This document shows positions 1-32,522 of a DNA stretch of 64,000 nt, in pieces. Positions within the stretch are counted from its first letter, which is position 1, and each line of letters starts with the position of its first letter. The notes below the pieces were generated by a model that saw nothing but the letters and a program-made list of their open reading frames with translations, was not told where the DNA came from and ran no database searches. Position numbers and translations under genes: made by a program. This DNA comes from Oryzias latipes (taxonomy: Eukaryota > Chordata > Actinopteri > Beloniformes > Adrianichthyidae): NCBI RefSeq assembly GCF_002234675.1, contig NC_019872.2, positions 15,249,950 through 15,313,949 of the forward strand, read 5' to 3'.

Positions 1-2
1 TT

Positions 3-21495
<21,493 letters not shown>

Positions 21496-22235
21496 GGATT
21501 TCGAGGGTGACTGGATAGAGCAAACACCCCGACTCCTGTGAGCCGATCGGGCCTACTCCCTGAAAGAGCTGAAGCCCAAAAGCACGGGAGTCTGACGGAT
21601 GATGACAGAGGACCTGTCCCTTTAGAAACCTTGTGTTCTTAAAAGATGCAGGGGGTTGTGACTGAGATGTATTTATCATTTGAAACGTGCTGTGGTGGAG
21701 GACTGGCAGTGGTCCAGGACTATGACTCTTCATCCAAAAATGGGTTCAGAAATAATAATGTGATTTTTTTTAAAGGATTTCAGGGACAACATTTTCACAA
21801 TTTCCTATTTTATTTAAGCTAAAGGATTTTACATCCACAAAACTGATCTATGCATGCAGTGTTAAAATTTTAGGATGTATTTCTACCATTTTTCCTGCAA
21901 GTTTGATATTTTTTTTCAAACAAAATAATATACTACTACTATAAATATACTAATATACTACAAAATACTAAATTTTGAAATTAAGTCTAATGTAGAGGCA
22001 TTGTTTACTGCAATTTACATTTTTAAAGGAAACAGTATTTGGTGCCTAAACGCCTTTATTAAAATGAATCTATATATCTTGTAAGAATATTTTATTTAAG
22101 CAATAATTTAGTGTTCCTGCTTTAAACAAATACAGCAAATAACTTGTGCTTTTTAGAAAAAACGTGCCACGGTAGCAGTTTAATTATATTCTAAGACCAC
22201 TGTGTAGATCTAATAAAGAATAAACAAAGACTCTT
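21496..22235 (+). other. phldb1: phldb1 3' UTR
   Basis: AT-rich region from the stop codon to two AATAAA signals near 22,212 and 22,219. The end is inferred from the signals only. Confidence 0.6.
22212..22224 (+). terminator. phldb1 polyadenylation signals
   Basis: Two overlapping-range AATAAA hexamers (AATAAAGAATAAAC) followed by T/TG-rich DNA, about 720 bases after the phldb1 stop. Confidence 0.65.
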
Positions 22236-22239
22236 TTGT

Positions 22240-24090
22240 TGACTTTTGTTTGTTGGATAAATTTGTTTATGACAAACAGGTTAAACTGAACACCGTGTCT
22301 CACAAACCTTTTCCTGCTTTAATAATTAGCACTTCTCACAAACAACTCATTAGTTACAAGCTTTCTTAAAATAATCGCATAAGCTTTAATGAGATGTCGC
22401 TTTGTTGAAGTTGTTTTAAAAAAAAAAGACTTGTCTATTTAAGGAAGGAAAGTCAGGTGGTTTAGTGTGTTAACTGGCTCATTAGCCTTGAATTATCTAC
22501 TGAAGTCATACCGACTATTTGTACTTCTGGGGCAGCAAAATTAATTACATCTGCTCTAGGTGGGACACATAAGAAGTGGAAAAACATGAAATTACGTGCA
22601 ACTTAACATGCATGATTCAACATCAAGAAATCCGGACTGACACACTTGCTGTAAAATAGTTCTTATCTTTGCATGGAGCGTCCTTCTTTTCCTGTTTTTA
22701 AGTTTGAGCGGTTTTCAGGATAAAGAAAGCACGCGTGCAGCCTGATAATGATGTACGACTGAGCTGCAGTGATCAGGAGAATATTTAGTAGACATGTAGG
22801 TAATCAAGAACCGACACCTTATCCCCCAACAGGTACCAATTAGATCCAGCTGCTGAAATGTTAATCCTCAATTCCCTGGTTTGGAGTTAAAAGCATAATT
22901 AAAATAAATTCTTCAACATTTGTCCTTCCTCTCTTGGTTCGGGTGAAGCTTCCTCGTCACCCTCAGTACCTGCAGTCTCTGACCTTGGAAGGGATCTTCA
23001 AACATGGTCCCATTCAGTGTCTCAGAGTCCCTGGTTCTGCATGATAAACAACGCTTTAAGAGGGCAGTGTGAGCTGATTAGTGTGCTGACGAGAATGAGT
23101 GACACGCAGCCTTATTGTTGTTGAAATATTAATGAGCCGGGAGTGATGTCCCTGATCTTTCCATTGCACAAGATCCTGAGTAGGGCTTGATCTCACATAT
23201 GATAGTTAGGCAGTGAATTAAAAAAGTTCTCTTGAATTTGTCAGGGTTAAAGGGAGATATTAGTTTTGTCTGAAAGAAAAAAGGACTTGAAAACTGATGA
23301 AATGGAGACATTTCCCAGCTTAGACTGAAAGTTTAAAGCTTTGGCTGTCAAAACTTCCACTCCCACATCCTTCCCGGCGTTTCCGAGCGGGAATTTATAC
23401 GTTTTCATTTCCATATGTGAGTACAAATTAATTTAAGAGATTAAAGGGGAGAAATGTTTTTGGCCCATCCCTGAACATGCTCTCCCTCCTCACATACATG
23501 CATGGCAGATGAAAGCATCTCTCGCTTAATGAATCAGACGCAGCAGCGAAAGCTCCACAAATGTTTACTGCTTTAATAAAGTCACCCTCGTTTTCTTGAG
23601 GGGAACTTGAAGTGACAGTCACTGAGTCAAAACAAGGCACACAATATACAAATCCATTAGTTTGTCATTTTTTCACACTTCATGCCAAGCACATTAATGA
23701 ACTGTAAAACATAGTCAGTTGGGTTTAGTTCCAGACAGGTCACAGACAGCCACATTATCTCTGGAACTTCATTCGTTGTTTCCTCAACATTTCAGTGAAC
23801 TAAGTTCAGTGGCAGACCAGCATCTTTCCCATAAGTGCCTCATAAATGCAGCCTGACATTACATCTTTACCTTTTCTGTGTCTCTTTTAAAGAATATAGC
23901 AACATTGAAAAAAGCCCCAAGAGTAATTACATGAAAATTAGATAAAAGGAGAAAGGATCTTCTGAAGGTGGCCTCCTGCTGGTTTTCCAGAAATCCTGCC
24001 TTATCTGCTGTTGATTACCTGAATCAGGTGTGTTCATGTTGGTTGGAAATCATGTTGGACACTGGCACTCAAAGCCTGGATTCTGACACC
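22240..24090. other. Intergenic, no gene seen
   Basis: Between phldb1 and the SINE fragment. Only short open frames without recognisable protein features; no repeat identified. Confidence 0.5.
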
Positions 24091-24094
24091 TCTC

Positions 24095-24242
24095 ATCTGA
24101 AGTGTCCTTAGGTGTGCATGTGTGAGAGTGTGGGAGCGACTGTGTTGCCCTGCGACAGACTGGCGACCTGGGTGTACCCCACCTTTCACCCAGCAGTATC
24201 CGGGATAGGCCCTGGAAAACCAGTGACCCCGACAGGAAACAC
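24095..24242 (+). mobile_element. SINE tail fragment
   Basis: Contains GTTGCCCTGCGACAGACTGG, CGACCTGGGTGTACCCC, CCGGGATAGGCCCTGG and AGTGACCCCGACAGG, the 3' body of the same fish SINE family found at 7905 and 17,030. The tRNA-like head is missing (5' truncated). It is followed by an AGATT-type tract at about 24,265-24,300. Confidence 0.8.
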
Positions 24243-24264
24243 AAAAAATTGATTGATGTTTTGT

Positions 24265-24301
24265 AGATTAGATTGGATTGGATTAGATTAGAATAGATTA
24301 T
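24265..24301. repeat. (GATTA/GATTG)n short tandem tract
   Basis: TAGATTAGATTGGATTGGAT and continuation: imperfect pentamers directly after the SINE tail, possibly grown from its terminus. Confidence 0.6.
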
Positions 24302-24309
24302 CATTAAAT

Positions 24310-25635
24310 TATCAGGGTCCCTGTGCAACATTGGAAAAAAGGGCCAAACAATAGGAAAAATTTAAAAAATAACCTATTTTGTCAAATCTGGTTGCTTTTG
24401 TGGATAAGATATCGCTGTAAATCGCTCAAGAAGTAAGAATTTTATTACATATTCTGATATTTGCTTACTTTAAGAAAATCGTCCCCTATCTCTCCATCCC
24501 TCCTAATGAATGATACGATCATTTCATACAAATTGTAAAAGAGGAAGAAAAAAAAGAATTCTGATCCGGATGAAACTTGTTCTTAGTTTTCCTAACAAGG
24601 CTAACTTTTTATAGACCATTTTAATTCAACTACACACTATCAACAAGAATTGGATTGGAAAGGCTTAATAAAACAGTTCTCTGTTTGCTCTTAAAATGTT
24701 AACCCCTGTAGTTGCCATGTGTTCTATCATAAAACAATACTTTGTAGTAAATATTGTAAATACATGCTTTTTATTTATCATTTTAGTTTTTTATATTTGT
24801 GTCTGGTAGGACAAAGGTAGACTTGACTGACCTAAAACAATGCTATTAAGGGTTTATATGACAATACAGAAATTATTAAGGTGTTCAGCATGAAGTCAAA
24901 TGTGAGTTGTGGAGCTGATGACCGCAGAAACAGTAAGATTAAAATTATCAATTTTACAAATCCTGATGTAGAAAATAAATAAAACAGATTGCATTGTTTC
25001 ATACCAAAGAAGACTTAATTGTAGCACTAGAACGACGTATTTGTTCTTAATGTTCCATGTCCTGTAGTTTAGTATTTTGAGTTAAATTCAGTATGACAGT
25101 ATTAGACCATAACGTTTTTTATCCTCATGTGTTTAACATGTTCAATGAATGAAGTTGTCAAACATCAGTTTAGCTGCATTAAATGAGGTCCCTGTGTAGC
25201 CTGCAGCTATCTCAGATTTTAAAGATGCTTTTTGAGTATCTGCTGTGTCTAATGTGCACAATAAACTTGCATGTTAAGTGATGTTGTTTGGCAAAGACAG
25301 ACAAATAAAGCAACAACTGAAAGCCATGTCACTTCATTCTTCTGGTTTGATAATTTCTGTACCATCGGAACCCAATTGCTCTCATAGTCAGAGAGGGTTT
25401 GATGACAGAAGAACACAAAAACTCAAAGGAACAGCAATAGTTAAGACATTTTAGTGAAAGCAGACAGCAGTTGGGGCTCTTTCTGAAACAATATTTTAAA
25501 ACAAAAGCTAAATATTTGGAAGGCAAACTAACTCATCCTATAATATCTGGTACTGTTTGCTGGTCATTGAATGACCAGCAAACTTGACTGAAGAGAACTG
25601 TACCAAAGGAGAAATCACCTGTGGCTTACTTCTGG
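24310..25635. other. Intergenic, no gene seen
   Basis: AT-rich, no coding or repeat signal recognised by eye. Confidence 0.4.
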
Positions 25636-25639
25636 CTCC

Positions 25640-25832
25640 AACAAAATTATGTCAATTCAGTGTGTGGTGTGGGGTGTGTGTATGAATAGAAGGGTGGGCA
25701 AAAGGGTGGGTTATTTGGGGTTTTTCTTCTTTTTTTTTGTATTTGTTGTTTCATTTTTAAATTGTTAAGAGTTTTTAGCTTCAACTCATAAAAAGTGTAT
25801 CTTATAAATAAAGCTTGATTGATTGATTGATT
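25640..25832 (+). mobile_element. LINE/retroposon-like 3' tail with (ATTG)n
   Basis: Ends ATAAATAAAGCTTGATTGATTGATTG, preceded by a T-rich stretch. A cryptic AATAAA followed by GATT repeats is the usual 3' end of fish non-LTR elements. Only the tail is seen, and the 5' limit is a guess. Confidence 0.45.
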
Positions 25833-25834
25833 GC

Positions 25835-28230
25835 TTGATAAGTTCAGTTTGTTGAATAATAACCAAGCAAGGTCAGATTAAACTCAGACTTTGTTTCTGT
25901 TCTGCCAAATGTTAATAAGAAATGTAGACAAGTTTTAAAATGAAAACTTCAGCTGATCGCCACTTCATTTAGTAAAGATGAAAAAAATGAATGATGATAT
26001 TACTATATTACTATAATTAGCATACTAATGTAAAAAGTATAAACATTTCATTTTACATGCAATTAAAGCACCATCACAGAATTAACTTGGATTAAGTTAC
26101 TCAGGCCCCGTCTCATAATGTAACAAAAGGTGAATAAAACTTTCTCTTTTTTTTCATGGTATTAAAGTTCTTTGAAATACTGATGGTATTGTGTTCTAGT
26201 GTATACAATCCTATTGCTGTAAGTATGACATATCACAAATGTACTTTATATCACAAATAGGTGCAATACCATTTCAACTTCAGCCTATTTTCCTTGTACA
26301 ACATTGTTATAAAAGCACTTTTTGAGTTAATGGTAAAGTATGTTTCAAAAAGCTATTTGACCTGCTGTTTGTGAAATAAATAACATTTCAGGTATAATGG
26401 AAATATATTTGTATTTCTTTGTATAATAGTTTGCATTATAGTAGGTGATGGCACAGTTGTTACGGAGAAAATTCTGAATTGGCACTTCATGTCATAAACG
26501 TTGCTGACCCCTGGTCCAGACTCATCAAAACAGTGATATGCTTTTGGAGTCTATGTCACCGTTTAGCAGGATCTGGCAGAAGTCAAAAGGCCGAAATGAA
26601 AATTGACTGTAAAGCTCAGAAGTGATAGACCTCCAGTCTCCAGGGTTTTTTAGGTTCTGCACAGCAGTATCACACAGTCGCAACTGTGAAAACAAAAAAA
26701 CGACTTAACCAACTGGGACTGTCTGTCTAAAGGAGTCAGTATTGTAAAGAACCACAAGTGATGCACAAGTCTGTAATCTTATTCTGCTCTTTTGTTTCTT
26801 TGAATTCTATTTTTACATGTATTTTAACGGTAAAAAGTTGTTTTAGAAGATTTACTGACCAAAAGCTTTTAGAGTGAGGTTTTTAGAGAGGTTTATTCAT
26901 GTCAGCTACATTTAAGAGAAAAAGCAAGTCAAAAAAGAAGACAGGGTGAAAGCTACCACTTATAATTGAGAGATATAAAATAACTGGCATGACAAATAAT
27001 TGCCACGAGAAACCACTTTATAATCCACTTTAGTACAAATTTTGTTCCTCAAATTTTTCCTCTTTTTTTTTTTTTTTTTACATTTTATTCATTTATTTAT
27101 AGGACAAACAAAAATAGTAAGTGATCAGACGGCTCAGTCACACGCAGAAACATTTACAAGTCCCCTCTGGCGGGCCTCCATTCACAAGTGCTAACGGAAC
27201 TCGATGTTTTCTTCATATGTTCAAAGAGGGGAAAAAGTTGAGGACAATAAATTCTGAGAGAGATGATGATGAAACGTTGCGGTAACCCTCACTAACGTGC
27301 CATACATGCACTTGGCATGCAGCATCAACTTTTCCTACTTCTGAGCTGGTGAACAATATTCATTAAATTCACTGATTGCTTGTTTTTTTATCTACCAATT
27401 GGTAATGATAGACATTTGAAACAGAGTTTGATGCAAAAGGGCTTAAATGGCCTCAAGTGAGTTTTTCTTTTTACATTTTATTTTCATTTTTAGTTAATTT
27501 TTTGGGAGTTGAATAGTGTTTTGCGTAATGCAGAGCCCTTTGAAAATGGAACAGTAAAACAAGTATTTCTGTTTAATTAACCCATCTCTGACAACAGAAA
27601 TTATGCTTAATAGGGAAGATAAGAGTGAAAGGCAGCCATTCTGTCATGAGCAGCACCCCAGATTGCCATCATGACATGCTAACATGAAGCCCTCAGTGGG
27701 CCAATTAACACAGACAGAGAGAGCAGTCAGCGATTTCCTGTGAGACCTGCCAACTTTACCAGCTACTACCATCTTAAACTGGTCTCCATTACGACCACAT
27801 TTATCTAGATTGCATCAGGCTGGGAGATCTACAAATCTCTCAGAAAAACTCTCATATCATAGCAACAGCACAGGGGCATTTTGCTGAATAGGTCTCTGTA
27901 ACAGGAATGTCCTTTTTAAATTCTTCATTTCTGACAGACTGACAGTGTTAGGATATTTTTTACCAATTTATCATGGTTTGAATACAAAAGAGCTTCTGCC
28001 ATCTGCTACTGAGTACAAACAACAACACTTTCTCAGAAAAAATGCATTGGCGTTTTTTTCTTTTTTAAGGTTGGACTCTAATAGTCCCACTAAACGTGAA
28101 TATGTGCTTTTTGTTAAATTAAATTCATCATCAGTTATTCTTCATGTCCTGGAGAGGAAAATGTTTTTTTTTTGGGAAGTATGGTAATGCCAGACAGATG
28201 CAACTCAGCATCTGGGTCGGGGAATTGCTG
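25835..28230. other. Intergenic, no gene seen
   Basis: AT-rich, with short poly-T tracts (for example near 27,064). The stretch 27,590-27,930 is less AT-rich than its surroundings, with no open frame; it may be regulatory, but nothing proves it. Confidence 0.4.
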
Positions 28231-28292
28231 GACAGGGAGGGGTGGCCTTACAGAAGTGAGCTAAACAGTATGTAGGAAGAGGAGAGAGAAAG

Positions 28293-28366
28293 ATGCAAAT
28301 CCCATGGCAACAGCAACCAGACAACAAGTCTAAAATAGGGAGCAGTGTCCGCTATTGCTATAGCAA
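28293..28366. promoter_or_regulatory. Candidate octamer plus RFX-like cluster
   Basis: ATGCAAAT (28293-28300) directly abuts CCCATGGCAAC (28301-28311), whose minus strand reads GTTGCCATGG, a perfect RFX/X-box half-site. AGCAAC half-sites follow at about 28,312 and 28,361. The sites are real in the sequence; regulatory use is inference. Confidence 0.3.
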
Positions 28367-28819
28367 CAGAAGAAAAGCTCACTGGCTTGGTTTCAAGATT
28401 TGTACATACGTTAAACAAAAGAGTCCAAAACAATAGTGCCATACTTTTGCATATATTGTTCCTTCCTGTGGTCTTTCAAAAAAAATAAAAAAAAAGTACT
28501 CAACAAACATGTTCAGTAAAATTTTTAACTACATTTTTATTTTATATATTTATATTATATTAACTATTTATAAAATTATATTATTTTATCAGTTGTATAT
28601 TAAAATGTTTTTATTTTTTATTTGCTGAATGCTAATATTTTATCTCCTTTTTTTTCTTGTGTTCTTTAAAAAAAAAAAACTAGCGTATTAACTATAACAT
28701 AAAATGTCAAACTATTTTTCAGTTTCGGAATCTGCTTTCCACTCCTGGGTTTGTTTACATGAAACATGTGCACCAAAGAAAAAAAAAAGAAAGTGGCATT
28801 TCGCCTTGCCTACAAACGA

Positions 28820-28888
28820 CCAATCATATTTTAGAAAGAACTCAGTCTGACCAATAAGAGAGCGACAATCTGAACCCCAGCAGCCAAT
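28820..28888 (+). promoter_or_regulatory. Three same-strand CCAAT boxes, 31 and 33 bp apart
   Basis: CCAAT occurs at 28820, 28851 and 28884 on the plus strand, spaced about three helical turns apart. That spacing is typical of NF-Y-bound multi-CCAAT promoters and of some LTR promoters. It lies about 600 bases before the probable atf5 first exon, so it could be a distal promoter or belong to an old repeat. Confidence 0.4.
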
Positions 28889-29339
28889 CACAGCGGGTCT
28901 GAGCCACTGATGCAACGGAGATGCAACAGCGTCCAACTAAACAACAAAGTGTGTTGTGAATAAAATAGTCCTTCTACAAAAACAATACCGAGCCCCACAG
29001 TGGTAAATTACTGTCTTTGAACTACAGAACCACGTTCACTTAAATAAAGTATGTCAGAAGCAACTTTTGGATCAAATCGAGTATCTTACTGTCTTAACAA
29101 ACCGAAAGCAATAACCCATATCATGTCAAAGGGGTTTTAAAAAAACAGTTTAACCATTAAAGTTTATGAAGTATTGTTTTGCGGTTTTAACAGAGCAAGC
29201 ACACGCCCAAATATAACATTTCATCTCTAAAGCTGCATTTTACAGGTTGTAAAAAAAATAATTAAAAAGAATCTTAAAATTATATTAATTCTCCGCAAAA
29301 ATGACTTTTGGAGTACTTTGTAAAATAACAAGTGCGTTA

Positions 29340-29681
29340 CTGGGTCTTATGAAGGTTACAGAGGCGGCGGGAGTGCAGCCTCCACCGGTGATCCGCGGAG
29401 GAAGGGGCGGAGGGATCCACACGGAGCAGCGGCGCAGCCCGTCCTGATGACGCAGTTGGTTGCTAGGTGTGAAAGAAGTGATGCTTTGTCTGTAAGGTGT
29501 GCTTCAGTTTACAAGTCGACCACAACAAAGCAGCATCTCATCTTCTCGTCCTGCGCTGTCCTGGGTGTTCCGAGCTAAAATATGGCTCTTTAGATTTTGC
29601 GAGGTGAAGGACCCGAAGAGAAGCCGTGCTTTGCCTTAGCAACGCACCCTCAAGTGCTCTACTGTTTTCTGCAAGAATGGA
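29340..29681 (+). promoter_or_regulatory. atf5: atf5 promoter and first exon
   Basis: A CpG- and G-rich island in AT-rich surroundings: GAGGCGGCGGGAG, GC-box AGGGGCGGAGG (about 29,402-29,412), and a CRE-like TGATGACGCAG at 29445-29455. No TATA box is evident. Exon 1 (start uncertain, about 29,460) carries uORF1 and the start of uORF2 and ends at 29681 before GTAAGT. Confidence 0.6.
29582..29593 (+). CDS. atf5 uORF1, three codons (MAL)
   Basis: ATG GCT CTT TAG in exon 1. A very short first uORF is the positive element of ATF4/ATF5 translational control: ribosomes translate it, stay on the mRNA and reinitiate downstream. After splicing, about 84 bases lie between its stop and the uORF2 start. 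Under low ternary complex (eIF2-alpha phosphorylated), scanning ribosomes are expected to bypass uORF2 and reach the main ATG. Identity rests on its length and position; translation itself was not seen. Confidence 0.7.
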   Translation: MAL

Positions 29682-30747
29682 GTAAGTCTGAACAGTTTCT
29701 GATCGTGCTTAGTGTTGTTTTGTTAAAACTTTGAGGTTTAGATGGGAATTTTCTTGCTTTACTTACTTTTTTATTATTTTGAATATAGTTTTTTTTAAAG
29801 TGTCCTCCTGTAGGGATGTTTGTAAAGATTTAGTCTTTGTAAACAACTAATGATGTCAGGTTAATTAAATCAATTTACCAGCACAACGTCCAATTTATTA
29901 GCAAAAAACTAATTCTAAACCCCATATTTTGCATTTAGAATTCTAATTTACAGGAGGTTGTTCATACTTTGATAAACAAAACTCTAAGGGTCTCTTGGAA
30001 ACAATCAGGACATTCTCCTTGTTTTAGTAACAGCTGAAGTGATCAATAGGTCATTCATTTGAACAAAAAATGGTCGGAGGCAGCTGATCTGGATTAATGG
30101 GATTTAACCATCTCTCACTTGAGAGTGAGTGTTACTGTGGAGCTTTTTGTCAACAGTTGGGCCCCTGACAGCTCACTTTGGGTCCCAGGTGCTTTGAAGA
30201 TGTCAACCTTGTTCTGCTTTGAGGCAGTTCAAGTCCCACAGGACACTTTCCCCACCTTTGTTACTGATTGCATCAAATCTGAGGATTGTGTTGAGGAAAA
30301 GTTGATCTTGCTGAGTCTATTCACTGTTTTTTTACAGTAGTTCCGCACAAAAGATTTGCATGTTTCAAAAGACACACGTGGGATCCATGTTTTCCAGGCT
30401 ATCTCTAATAAATAACATTTAACGATGTGGAAATAACTTGCTGTTAGACGCTGTTGCGGTATGCTTGTTTGTCCATCAGTTGATTAAAAAAAAAAAAAAG
30501 AGCCGGGTCTTAAAATGTCCTGCTAGCCTCTGATCCCTCTTTCTTCTTGCCCTCTAGGTTTCATTATGCTCACCCTGCCCTGCTCTCTGTGGCCCATCTG
30601 TCAGACCCTGCTCGCCCTCAGCATATGCTTGGACTTGGACTGAATCAAAGCAGCAAAAGACAAAATGATGGCAACATCAGCTCATGTTTGGAGGAGTCTT
30701 CGTGTCTGCCCGGCAGACCCCCACGCTCTCTCTCACCCACAGGCTAA
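29677..30747 (+). CDS. atf5 uORF2, 64 codons, spliced, overlaps the main start
   Basis: ATG-GA at 29677-29681 is joined to G onward at 30558, giving a 64-codon frame (begins MEFHYAHP, ends RSLSPTG) with stop TAA at 30745-30747. It overlaps the first 83 nt of the main ATF5 frame, out of frame. In mammalian ATF5 and ATF4, uORF2 is 59 codons and overlaps the start in the same way, which represses the main product until eIF2-alpha is phosphorylated. The length and overlap seen here fit closely. Confidence 0.8.
30566..30643 (+). CDS. Nested 25-codon uORF in atf5 exon 2
   Basis: ATG at 30566 to TGA at 30641-30643, a leucine-rich 25-codon frame inside uORF2. It is in the same frame as the main CDS and stops 21 nt before the main ATG. 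It may be fortuitous, but any transcript starting inside intron 1 would meet it first. Confidence 0.3.
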   Translation: MLTLPCSLWPICQTLLALSICLDLD

Positions 30748-32522
30748 CCTCAGCCAATCACAGGGGTGCAGGGGGGAGGTGTCAGAGGAGAGTCAGCACT
30801 TAATTGGTGAGTTGCAGCAAGTACGTTTTTTTATATTTTCTCCATTTCAGGTGGGTTCAGCACTGCACCACATTCGTCCTTCTCGAACAGTAAGTATAAA
30901 ACTAGCTATGTCTTTAACTTGAATGTAGCGCAACTTAAATGAAAAACGTGTCACGTCTACCATTGCCGATTGGGTAATGCTTTTACGAAACTGCAGCCTG
31001 CACTGCAGAAGAAGGATATCGTCGCGTTTGCATGAACATTTTTATTTAGCTGTAACATTTTCCTCCTTAGGTGATGGTCTCACTGACTGGATGACGGAAG
31101 AAGTGGATTTTTCCTCGTACCTCCCAAACCCTCCTTCCCCTCCCTCCTCCACCAATGCCTCCCTTCCCCCGTCACCCCTTCAGAGCGATATTCAGGTGCC
31201 CTCTGACTTGGAGGTCATGACCTCTCTGCTGCAAGAGGAACTTGCCCAACTAGAGGACTACTTCCTGTCTGAACCACTGCCAGAGAAAGGACCAAGGCTG
31301 GGAAAATGCGACAGGGGGCAACTACCGGCGGCGCCTCAGCCGTTCTGTCAGCTGCCACACTCGTCCTACGGTACATCCAACCAATCGGAGTCCAATCCGC
31401 TTCTCGTTACCCTAACAACTGGAGAACTGGACCTGCTGAGCATCTGTGGTGGGCCCATTGGCCGATCCAAAATTCCAAGACACACCCCATACAGCTGTAG
31501 TCGCCCCAGTGGATGCGGTAGAAAAAGAGTCCTTGATAGTGTGAGATTAAGTGATGGTTATGACAGCAGCTTTTTGAGCTCCAAAGTTAGTAACTCAGGT
31601 AACTCAACCGTTGCCCTTACAGGTAACTACAGTTGTGTGGAGGATGACTCCCTGGCAGGGAAAAGCTACTGTCTGGGTAGTGCAGTCGATGTTCGACGAT
31701 GTTTGCCCAAAGAAGAGAAAAACTATTGCTTTAGTCAAGACATGATAGGTGGTGCAAAGGTTGTTGGTGGTGGATTTGGCTTTGGTGGATCGCTAGACAC
31801 GGCACTCAGAAAAGAGGATGTCTTGATGTACGGCATGAGGGATGTCAGTGGGAGCGCTGGCAACAGCGAGGTGCTAGGCAGCATCAAGACTAGTGTGGAG
31901 GTCACGAAAGCTACTGTTTCATGGAAGAGCGACAGCAGCCATAGTACTTACATTCCACCAACACCACAGTCTGAGGCCTACCATAGCTTTTTAGGAAACA
32001 TCAACGAACAGGTGAAAAGCGAAGGTCTACATATAGTTCAACCTGATTTGCACGAAAATTACCTTGAGGATCAGGCTGCAGATTGTTTTTTAATGACTAG
32101 GGAGGGTATGAACCTGGAATCCTCGGGGCACAGACAAGCCTGCAGACTGAAAGAAGACCACTGTGCTGTGAAATACGAAGTAGAGATCATTCCACACGAA
32201 GGCGGAGAGCGCAAGCAAAAGAAAAGAGATCAAAACAAAACTGCTGCCCACAGGTGAGCTTTCTCTTTTTTTACTATCTCAGATTTGGTGTTGAGATGAT
32301 TCCAAAAGTGTTCACCTACACTTTGCTTCATACAGGTATCGCCAGCGAAAAAGGGCGGAGCTAGATTCTTTGGAGGAACAACTGCATTGCCTTGAGGGGC
32401 GGAACCGAGAGCTTCGGGACAAAGCGGAGTCGGTGGAACGGGAGATCCAGTACGTCAAAGACCTGCTGATTGAAGTTTACAAGGCCCGTAGTCAAAGGCT
32501 CAAGCAGGACACAACGGTGTGA
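30665..32522 (+). CDS. atf5: atf5, bZIP transcription factor ATF5
   Basis: ATF5 is a nuclear CREB/ATF-family activator of the amino-acid, ER and mitochondrial stress responses. Coding exons: 30665-30806, 31071-32253, 32336-32522 (503 residues; human is 282). The start is the first of two tandem ATGs; the frame joins as [19 protein letters not shown], matching human GDGFSDWMTERVDF. Next comes [20 protein letters not shown], matching the human [20 protein letters not shown] block. A middle region of about 250 residues with Gly/Ser runs and no human counterpart follows. At the end is the basic region ([18 protein letters not shown]) and a leucine zipper with heptads L454, L461, L468, V475, V482, V489. 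The C-terminus EVYKARSQR is ATF5-like, whereas ATF4 has EVRKARGKK. Regulated by the two uORFs in its leader. Confidence 0.93.
32336..32522 (+). other. atf5: atf5 bZIP dimerisation exon
   Basis: The last coding exon starts within the basic region (YRQRKRAE) and carries the whole zipper. [20 protein letters not shown] is almost unchanged from human ATF5. The exon break falls in the middle of the DNA-contact helix, as in other ATF4/ATF5 genes. Confidence 0.9.

Noticed and set aside
26480..26515. Possible hAT/Charlie-like word GTTGCTGACCCCTGG
   Set aside because: Too short, no terminal repeats or duplication around it.
30977..31070. In-frame ATG upstream of atf5 exon 3 (open frame of 426 codons starting at 30977)
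   Set aside because: The frame is open into intron 2, but exon 2 supplies a better start (tandem ATG at 30665), the [13 protein letters not shown] join matches ATF5, and the CCTCCTTAG acceptor at 31070 is good. An alternative first exon is possible but unsupported.
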